From Ryuthela nishihirai (Eukaryota; Arthropoda; Arachnida; Araneae; Heptathelidae): a stretch of 64,000 bases of DNA. Made by a program: the position numbers and the translations under genes. Below the pieces are notes generated by a model. The model searched no databases. It was not told the DNA's origin and saw only the letters and a list, made by a program, of their open reading frames with translations. Positions 56,541 through 64,000 of this stretch are shown piece after piece (position 1 is the first letter of the stretch; every line of letters starts with the position of its first letter). The stretch covers positions 16,658,001 to 16,722,000 of the forward strand of contig JAWZYU010000001.1 in assembly GCA_038380435.1 (NCBI GenBank), in the 5' to 3' direction.

Positions 56541-58592
56541 TAGGAACAATATTAATCCAACCTGCAAACTCTAAGAAAAGAAGTGATATTTCAGTTATAA
56601 TTCCATGGAAATATCAAGAGCATGATCCGAAGGCTTCTGCTAAGCAAGTATTCATTCTACTAATCTATCTATGGTTACGTATTGCATTAGAAATAGCAAA
56701 ATGAACAGTTTCAAAACGTATGAAATCCATTATGCTTAATATTTTGAATTTTTGTCACAACGTACAGTTAATCTTAAAAACATATTTCGTTATGCACATT
56801 ATAACTCAGCAAAAGTATCTTTCGTAACAATCCTGCACAAACAAAAAATGTTTCAATGATGTGCAGTTTGATGTGCGCTAAAATGAACATTATATCCTAA
56901 CATTTACGTATCCTCTAGACATCTTAATAAACGAATCGGAATCTTAATAAAAGATGCAAATCCATCTTTTCACTGTTGATAATATTCCAATATACGAGCA
57001 AATAAATAGCAACATTGCGAAGTCCAAACCACAAAAACGCAGATTCAAAGAATGCTGCATTTTTTATACATCGATTTCAAAATTCAGAACCAAGGAGAAG
57101 AAAATCCATTCCGCTTTTACACTTCGCTCTTTTCAACGAATCCAAGGTATGATAAACATAGGTCAGATCACCTCAGACTCCGGATCATTTCTCACCCCAA
57201 GAGAATAGAAACCTTAAGATTTATGACCTCTTCGAAGAACCTGCGCTTCCTGAGTCCTTTGATTCGGATGACAAATTATGATAAAGAGATGTAATATTCT
57301 CCGATCTTTGACAGTCAACAGAAGGGAATGAAGGATTGATGACGGCCAGAGAGCGTGGAATGGTGAAAAACGAGCGAATGAATGATGCTGGGATCCCTCG
57401 TTCACGAGCCCTCACCCCAACGCCTTGTTCACCTTGTTATGCTGCCAAGCAACTCAAATGACTGCGATAGGATCGTCAGATGACTTCATCATCGCAGAGA
57501 CGGAGGTAATTATGCAAATGAATGACTAGATAATTTCCGCTTCTTTTCCTACAACGTGACAACAAAAGCTTGGCCGTCCTCCATCTTCCGCAACTATCCT
57601 CGCCCCCGTCGCAATCTGTGGCCTGCCGCCGACCGAGGTCTTGACCCACAAGTGGGCGTGCCATGTAGGCTACGCGTAAAATGAGACAAGAAGATGACGG
57701 CACTCCGGGAGGTAAGAACGCGGCTTCGGTGGCAGCCACGCAGAGCGTGCCCTACTGGGGCAAGTAGCGAGATCGCTAAATACCCACTTCTGTCGTCATC
57801 AAGGCTGGCTGAAGCTATTACCGGGGGAAGATTATAAGGACTTTTCTTTCATTCTTCCGATCTCCATTGCAGCTCATCTTGCTTGATTACTTAATTGAGC
57901 CGTGCCATTTAGGAAGCACGTGACAATAACATCCACCTCACTACTGAGGGAAAGGATCGCAGAGAGGAGATGCACCAACTGCCGCTCATTTATCTCTGGT
58001 GTACAACGAGGGCCTCCCCCTCCTCACTGTCACAGGGGGAGCTTCGTGAGAATTTCGTTCTCTAAGAACTTCAATGGCAACGGTTCCTCTTCCTCGTCCA
58101 CACCCACGGCTGCGGCTTCTTGGGAATGGTTCCAATTACCTCAAAGAGCGAAACTGGCCACAAATTTTTCTTTCCTCTACGCAACAGCTCTTATAGGTAT
58201 TAAAAGTTAGATGCAGTCACGCGCAATAAATTCATCTCCAGCTGCGAGGCCACCTCCTCACGTTGTTGCCAGACTCACCGGCTACGTTAGTGGCGAATTA
58301 CTAGACGTGGTGCAAAGCTTTAGCAAGTGGTGAGAAAACAATCTCGTGGATATCAATGGCTAAATTCCTTTCAATAGTTCTACTTTGTGGAAACGTTCTG
58401 CTAGCAGTTAGAAATTCTAAAGTGAAATCACTAAAAGCACTTGCTTCAAAATAGCATGAATGGAAACCTATATTCACTTGCAATCTTTTTATTACTGAAA
58501 TGTGATACACCAAGAAACTGTTCAAGAGTCGATATCATAATTATTTTTTTTTCTATTTGGAAAATGAATGTGGCATCGGTACTTAAATTGCT
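56541..58592. other. Unique-looking region without recognised gene
   Basis: AT-rich up to 57400, then more balanced (57450-58300) with short open frames on both strands. None shows a domain I know, and I cannot support an exon. This is the largest stretch here free of recognised repeats, so it is the best place to look for host sequence. Confidence 0.45.
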
Positions 58593-59180
58593 GGAGTGAG
58601 GATTGGCTCAATCGATAGCGTGCCAGGCCCGTAATCTGCATTTCCCAGTTTCGAGTCCTAACCAGCGTGCCAGAGTTCACATTTATTCCCGCTAAATCCT
58701 TTCTGTCCTCCGCAAGATGGGGCTGGGGTGGCTCAGTCGGTAGCGCGTCAGGCTCGTAATCTGTAGTTCCCAGGTTCGAGTCCCAGCTGGGTCAGGGTTG
58801 AGATTTATCTCCGCAAAATTCCCCGCCCTGTCCACGGTCAGTAGGGGACACCGATGGGCTTGGAAAGGCCGCCGTCCGTCGGATGGGACGTTAAGCCGTG
58901 GCCCCATGTGTGGGAGAGCCATACCTTGTGCACGTTAAAGAACACGCTGGATGGCCTTGACGGGAGGCTATCATCTGTCTCCCACTGGAACAGCTGTTCC
59001 AGTGGGTCCCCTCCCCCAACCTTCTCTGAGCCTTCGGGGTCCATGTGACCTGGCCATTTAGCCCATGGTGTGCAAAAAAGTGCCGCTCAGAGGTAAAACA
59101 ACTCAACCCAACCCTCCGCAAGAGAGGGCTTCGAAGTGCCGCCATCAATCGGATGAGAGATAAAGCCGCGTGCAGCCTAC
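58593..59180 (+). mobile_element. Old SINE1 copy, host of a younger one
   Basis: Left part 58593-58717 (GGATTGGCTCAATCGATAGC, B-box remnant AGTTTCGAGTCC) and right part 59113 to about 59180 (GCCGCCATCAATCGGATGAG) are two pieces of one decayed SINE1. Confidence 0.82.
58718..59112 (+). mobile_element. SINE1 copy nested in an older SINE1, with perfect palindrome
   Basis: Full-length, same orientation as its host. TSD CCTCCGCAAGA at 58707-58717 and 59113-59123. At 58981-59006 a 4-base insertion has turned the usual CAACAGCTGTTCCAG block into a perfect 26-bp palindrome. Confidence 0.95.
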
Positions 59181-59465
59181 ACACATGCCGAATCGTATTC
59201 GCCGTAGTTCAGCAAGAAGGAGTTGTTTTAAAATGAAATTAGTTTTTTTTTTTTATCAAAAAACAAGTATTTTAGAGGATTTATTGATGATTATATTTAA
59301 AAATAAATGTTTGTTTTATTTACTCAAGTCATAAAGATGTGTTGAAAATGTCATATTTATCCTTTTATACAAGTACTATTAATTTCAAATTTTAAAAATA
59401 TTTTCCTTGTAGTTGAAAATTTTTGATTTTTGAAGACATTTCCTTTCAAAATGAAATATATCGTC

Positions 59466-59645
59466 CTGGCGCGCTTGGCTACTGATCCAAGAGAACTGGG
59501 TTCGAGTTTCGGGTAAGGCATGGCTGTTTGTGTTGTTTTTCTGCTGAGGTCCTGCCATCCTCTCAGACCTTCTACTATGGCATATAACCTGACAGGCTCC
59601 TGTCAGACCTCTGTGGCAAGCAGCTCCTTGAGGTTTTTTTTTATT
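59466..59645 (+). mobile_element. SINE2 copy, 5'-truncated
   Basis: Starts inside the head at GGCGCGCTTGGCTACTG, so the A box is missing. The body is normal and the end is a T-run. No clear TSD. Confidence 0.9.
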
Positions 59646-60027
59646 AATATGTATATGCATATAATCCAAATATTCATTGAAATTTTAAAGGAGTACGAAC
59701 TCTGAAACAAACCAATGAAATCGAAATATGTCAACTGATATCTCGCTGAAATAAATCGTTTACTAAGTAGGAATGTTCAGGGCCATTTTTTTGCTACAGG
59801 CAAATGCCTGCGATTTTGGGGAGCCCATTTTCATTACCATATATAATCACACCCCTTATAATAATTTTAAAAGGGGCCTATATTTTTCTTTTGCTTAAAG
59901 CCCCAGGTAAGACTTAAGATATCCCTGGGAATGATACTCTCTTATTACTATATTAATTAGTAATTTTTCCATTTTTCTACACTTTTTTAATATAACCAAT
60001 TTAACAAAACCTTAAATTTAAACTATT
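59646..60027. other. No recognisable feature
   Basis: AT-rich sequence; nothing recognised. Confidence 0.5.
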
Positions 60028-60039
60028 CAATACTGGAAA

Positions 60040-60402
60040 GGGGCGGAGGAGGCTCCAAATCTGCAGTTCCCAGGTTCGAGTCCCAGCTGGGTCAGCGTTG
60101 AGACTAATCTCCGCAAAACTCTCGCCCTGCCTACGTTCAGTAGGGGATACCGATGAACTTGGAAAGACCGCCGTCCGTCGGATGGGACGTTAAGCCATGG
60201 CCCCGTGTGCGGGAAAGCCATACTCTGTGCACATTAAAGAACACGCTGGATGGCCTTGACGGGAGGCTACCATCTGTCTCCCAACAGCTGTTCCAGTGGG
60301 TCCCCTCCCCCAACCTTCTCTGAGCCTTCGGGGTCCTTGTGACCTGGCCATTTAGCCCATGGTGTGCAAAAAAGTGCCGCTCAGGGGTAAAACAACCCAA
60401 CC
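60040..60402 (+). mobile_element. SINE1 copy with head deletion
   Basis: About 20 bp covering the A box and anticodon arm are missing (GGGGCGGAGGAGGCTCCAAATC). The B box and the rest are normal. TSD CAATACTGGAAA at 60028-60039 and 60403-60414. Confidence 0.95.
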
Positions 60403-60414
60403 CAATACTGGAAA

Positions 60415-60942
60415 CCCTTGCCGATGGTCGTTTCGATTGGCTAAACTCGAAAAACATTGGATTATACGCAGTTCTAAATCCCGTATGCAAATTACGGCAA
60501 TACAAGGTATTTACATTCAAACACTCATTACATGGTAGAAACCGAACCATAATCACGTGAGTAACTGTTGTGGTCTCACAAGGCTGAACACATGCATGTT
60601 ATGTGTTTATAGTATTAACCAGAATTGTCAATTGGTCGTTCACATCATAGCGTTTTAAGCCAGTAGCATCATAAGCGAGAGCGAATTTCTGGCTGCTAGC
60701 GGCACTCAGCAATTGCTGAATGCTCTATTCTCGCTGTCAATTCAATTATTGCAATATTTCATTAAAGTTGTTGTCCCTGAGGAAATCCTATTAATTTTTT
60801 CCTACCTTTCACATTAAGCCTTCATTTAATCGAACTATGGCTCTTAAAAGCATCTTCAAGTGGTAGTGAAGTAAAGAAAGCATGCAAGATTATGAGTTTG
60901 GTAAATACAACACCGTTATATTTTTATTACATTATTCCAGCA
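60415..60942. other. No recognisable feature
   Basis: AT-rich sequence; nothing recognised. Confidence 0.5.
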
Positions 60943-60954
60943 TTTACTCTACAG

Positions 60955-61160
60955 TTGGGTTGGTTTGTTTTACCTCTGAGCGGCACTTTTTTGCACACCA
61001 TGAGCTAAATGGCCAGGTCACATGGACTCCGAAGGCTCAGAGAAGGTTGGGGGAGGGGACCCACTGGAACAGCTGTTGGGAGACAGATGGTAGCCTCCCG
61101 TCAAGGCCATCCAGCGTGTTCTTTAACACGCTGGATGGCCCAGAACACGCTGGATGGCCC
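60955..61160 (-). mobile_element. SINE1 copy, 5'-truncated with terminal inversion
   Basis: Only the 3' half is present; at its 5' end GTGTTCTTTAA runs into inverted ACACGCTGGATGGCCC, which then appears twice. TSD TTTACTCTACAG at 60943-60954 and 61161-61172 proves that this rearranged form lies within one insertion. Confidence 0.93.
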
Positions 61161-61306
61161 TTTACTCTACAGCAGAGCCCGATCTAGGAGACAGAAAAAG
61201 GGGTAGCGCTAGTAAGGGTAATAGAGGCAAAGCTTACTAAATTTATTTATTTAAAGACCTGTAAATCGGAAGGGAAAAAAAAAGTTGGAAATCAAGTCTC
61301 TTGCTA

Positions 61307-61920
61307 GGCCGCCTGCGGTGTGCGGGAGAGCCATATCCTGTGCACATTTAAGAACACGTTGAATGGCCTTGACGGGAGGCTACCATCTGTCTCCCAAAAG
61401 CTGTTCCAGTGGTCCTCTCTCCCAACCTGGGGCGGGGATGGCTCAGTCGGTAGCGCGCCAGGCTCGTAATCTGTAGTTCCCAGGTTCGAGTCCCAGCTGG
61501 GTCAGCGTTGAGATTTATCTCCGCAAAAATTCTCCGCCCTGCCCACGGTCAGTAGGGGACACCGATGGGCTTGGAAAGGCCGCCGTCCGTCGGATGGGAC
61601 GTTAAGCCGTGGCCCCGTGTGCGGGAGAGCCATACTCTGTGCACGTTAAGGAACACGCTGGATGGCCTTGACGGGATGCTACCATCTGTCTCCCAACAGC
61701 TGTTCCAGTGGGTGCCCTCCCCCAACCTTCTCTGAGCCTTCGGGGTCCATGTGACCTGGCCATTTAGCCCATGGTGTGCAAAAAAGTGCCGCTCAGAGGT
61801 AAAACAACCCAACTCAACCTCTCTCCCAACCTTCTCTGAGCCCTCAGGGTCCTTGTGACCTGATCATTTAGCCCATTGTGTGCAAAAAAGTGCTGCTCAC
61901 AGGCAAAGCAATCCAACCTA
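61307..61920 (+). mobile_element. Old partial SINE1, host of a younger one
   Basis: 61307-61428 (GTGTGCGGGAGAGCCATATCC to TCTCTCCCAACCT) and 61833-61920 (TCTCTGAGCCCTCAGGG to CAAAGCAATCCAACC) are parts of one headless SINE1. Confidence 0.88.
61429..61817 (+). mobile_element. SINE1 copy nested in an older SINE1
   Basis: Full-length. TSD CCTCTCTCCCAACCT at 61414-61428 and 61818-61832, the longest (15 bp) in the window, taken from the host SINE1. Confidence 0.96.
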
Positions 61921-62139
61921 GTCTCTTGCCTACCACATCCCCTTTTACAATTTTTCGGATCAATTGTGTTCCTTCCCCCCCTCCCCAACCCTCAATTTTT
62001 TTTCTAGGCCCGCGCCTGCTCTACAGCACATGATTTATTTTTCATTTTTTCTTGTTTTTGAATTCATTTATCCCACAAATATTCAGAAGTATTACTTTAC
62101 TCTCAAGCTTGTATTGTGAAAATCTATATGTGATTCGGT

Positions 62140-62540
62140 ATGATATAGGGGCGTGGATTAGTCAATAGCGCGCCAGGCTCGTAATTTGCCATTCCAAGAT
62201 TCGAGTCCTAGCTGGGCCAACGTTGAGATTTCTCTCAGCAAAACTCCTCATCCTGCCCTCGGTTAGTAGCGGACTCTAATGGGTTTGGATAGGCCCCTGT
62301 CCGTCGTATGAGGAGTTAAGCCGTGGCCCCGTATGCGGGAGAGGCATCCGCTATACAGGTTGAAGAACATGCTGAATCGCTTTGATGGGACCTACCATCT
62401 GTTTCCTAATAGCTGTACAGTGGGTCCCTTCCTCCCAACATTCTCTGATCCCTCGCGGTCCTTGTGACTTGACCATTTAGCCCATTGTATGCAAAACGAC
62501 ACCGCTCAGAGGGAAAAAACGCACAACCCGCCATTACGTA
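62140..62540 (+). mobile_element. Old SINE1 copy
   Basis: Diverged but full-length: GGGGCGTGGATTAGTCAATAG head, AGATTCGAGTCCTAGC B box, GAGGAGTTAAGCCGTGGCCC centre and a GCACAACCCGCC end. It abuts the 3' side of LINE C. Confidence 0.88.
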
Positions 62541-63440
62541 AACTAGGCATCTAGTTTATCAAGACTCTCTTGCAGTCTTGTAGCTGCAGGTTTAGGACTT
62601 AAAAATGGGGATATCAGTGCAGCATCATCTGGGTATAATGCCCCTTTGATCCTTCTAAAGTCAGGCATGTCACAAATGAATAAGTTAAGGACGTGTGGGT
62701 CCTAAAAGTGATCCATGTAGGATTTCTGAGTTAATGGATGTTGTTTCTGAGAGATAAACTTTCATACAGACTTGATATTTTCTTCCGTGCAAAGAAGAAG
62801 AATTATTTTGTAGTGATTGCGAAAAGTTCTTCCCTATGAGCGTGTACAGAAAGCCATTTATCCATACTTTATCAAAGGCCTTCGCAGTATCAAGGAATAC
62901 TACCGCAACCGATTCTTTCTTATTCAGATTTTCGGTGATAGTCTCCCTACACGTATGTCGGATGGGACGTTAAACCGTGGCCTAGTGTGCGGGAGAGCCA
63001 TACCCTGTGCACGTTAAAGAACACGCTGGATGGCCTTGACGGGAGACTACCATCTGTCTCCCAACAGCTGTTCCAGTGGGTCCCCTCCCCCAACCTTCTC
63101 TGAGCCTTCGGGGTCCATGTGACCTGGTCATTTAGCCCATGGTGTGCAAAAAAGTGCCACTCAGAGGTAAAACAACCCAACCCTACACGTAATAACTGAT
63201 AAACCGTCGAATACTGTTTTCTAAAACCAAATTATATGGATGGGATAATTTATTTATCTTGTAGAAATGTGTCCATCTTATTAAGGATGATTCTTTTAAA
63301 CAGTTTGCCAATACAGGCTGATAGGCCTATGATTTTGTGGAAAATTAAAGGCCTGTCCTGGTTTGTGGATCCTCAAAATGAATGCTCTGTTCCCAGAATC
63401 TGCGAAATGATTGTCGTGGTGGGGGGTGCTGGTACCTCTG
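62541..63440 (-). pseudogene. LINE C relic (Jockey-like), split by a SINE1
   Basis: Minus-strand blocks in RT order: HKPGQAFNFPQNHRPISL (about 63370-63320), IGKLFKRIILNKMDTFLQ (about 63315-63260), FGFRKQYSTVYQL (about 63235-63195), then after the SINE1 VAVVFLDTAKAFDKVW (about 62910-62860, motif A), LNLFICDMPDF and LYPDDAAL (about 62690-62620, catalytic YADD changed to YPDD), and LQESLDKLDA (about 62580-62550). The best match is the Jockey group (HKPGK..YRPISL and FGFRKQHST blocks). Several stops and shifts. Confidence 0.82.
62956..63180 (+). mobile_element. SINE1 copy, 5'-truncated
   Basis: Starts at TGTCGGATGGGACGTTAAAC, so the tRNA head is missing; the 3' half and tail are normal. TSD CCCTACACGTA at 62945-62955 and 63181-63191 shows a genuine truncated insertion, placed between RT motifs of LINE C. 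Confidence 0.95.
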
Positions 63441-64000
63441 AGAAGTAGGGTCATGGCTCGTTGTTCTTGGTTTGCACGAAATCTTGTAACCTCTGGTGGA
63501 GGGGCCTGTTGAGGGTCTGCTGACTGGTAAGAGAGCCTCCAGACTAGTGTGGGGCTGTGGCTGAGGGTCTGCGGACTGGGCTTGGGGAACCCGGTCCAGT
63601 GGGTTCATCGGTGCAGCCTCGGTGAAATTGTGGGTCGGAAGACTGCGGCTGGGGGCCGCGGGTGCGTGGCACTATGGAGAGGACGAAATTGAAGGCTTGC
63701 GACTGGGAGTGGGATCCCCGGTTGACAGGCTTATCAATGGAAAAGCCAAACTAAGAGTCTCCAGCCCGGGAGCCGAGTCAACTTGGATCTATATATCCAT
63801 TTTTGTGGCTAACCGGGGAACAGATTATTTTTAGGTTTTTACCGATGGATGAACTTTCCTTCTATAGGATTGTTCGCCATAGGTAGCCGTGGATGAGCTG
63901 TGTCCTTGTGGCACTGTCTTGTCCCGGCGTAGGTAGTGGTGTTCATGGCATTCTCCCTATAGATGGTGTGCAGCGATTTGATGCGGTACATCTGGGACTT
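63441..64000. other. GC-richer region, no recognised feature
   Basis: GGGTCTGCTGACTGG and GGGTCTGCGGACTGG at about 63515 and 63566 are a short direct repeat. Open frames have no recognised homology. It may be the upstream part of LINE C, but I cannot show it. Confidence 0.4.

Noticed and set aside
57476..58210. Open frames in balanced-composition DNA as host exons
   Set aside because: Short, on both strands, no homology recognised; composition alone is not evidence.
1..64000. LTR retrotransposons or endogenous viruses
   Set aside because: I found no paired LTRs, primer-binding site, protease/integrase or capsid/envelope-like blocks; all RT traces belong to non-LTR LINEs.

Overview
This window is animal intergenic or intronic DNA, mostly AT-rich, and dominated by transposable elements. 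I recognise no host protein-coding exon and no functional RNA gene. The organism is a metazoan, most likely an arthropod and possibly an arachnid. That guess rests only on general character: tRNA-derived SINEs, RTE and Jockey/CR1-like LINEs, hAT, pogo, Tc1/mariner-type MITEs and a Helitron. It is a low-confidence assignment. There are no operons, ribosome binding sites or CRISPR arrays.

The main component is one tRNA-derived SINE family, here called SINE1. It is about 385 bp long, with a tRNA-Thr(CGT)-like head carrying A and B boxes, a conserved central body, and a 3' tail of CAACCC-type repeats. About 40 copies or fragments lie on both strands. Many are flanked by target-site duplications (TSDs) of 10-15 bp that can be read directly. 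A second family, SINE2 (about 200 bp, Ser/Leu-like tRNA head, TATTTATTTT tail), has six loci, one of them a dimer.

Layout. 1-6.1 kb: a decayed Jockey/CR1-like LINE (LINE A, + strand) split by a nearly full-length RTE element (- strand, 1489-5061). 6.9-8.3 kb: a SINE2 dimer and a minisatellite. 9.8-18.6 kb: SINE1 copies, a decayed 117-bp repeat containing DR1-like motifs, and a palindromic TA-flanked MITE carrying a SINE2. 18.9-20.4 kb: a short hAT element at the 5' terminus of a non-autonomous Helitron. 21-23 kb: 29-bp and 115-bp tandem arrays. 24-30 kb: SINE1 copies, one nested inside an older one. 30.8-32.3 kb: a 1.5-kb minisatellite of about 30-bp units. 33-40 kb: SINEs, a small hAT, an RTE relic and a second palindromic MITE. 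41-43.6 kb: a second RTE copy holding a 192-bp patch that is repeated 1 kb away inside a composite SINE1, then a pogo/Tigger deletion derivative. 45-47 kb: a duplicated segment with a hAT element, one copy carrying SINE2 and the other keeping the empty site. 49-54 kb: SINEs and a fold-back. 54.2-56.5 kb: LINE B relic (- strand) hosting three SINE1s. 58.6-63.4 kb: nested SINE1s and LINE C relic (- strand) cut by a 5'-truncated SINE1.

The elements relate to one another by insertion order rather than by a pathway. Their nesting and TSDs give a relative history: old LINEs and old SINE1, then DNA transposons, then young SINE1 and SINE2. The most unusual signals are SINE copies with a re-copied 3' end or a full dimer inside a single TSD pair, a composite SINE1 with a foreign 80-bp module, and a patch apparently copied into the RTE without a TSD.
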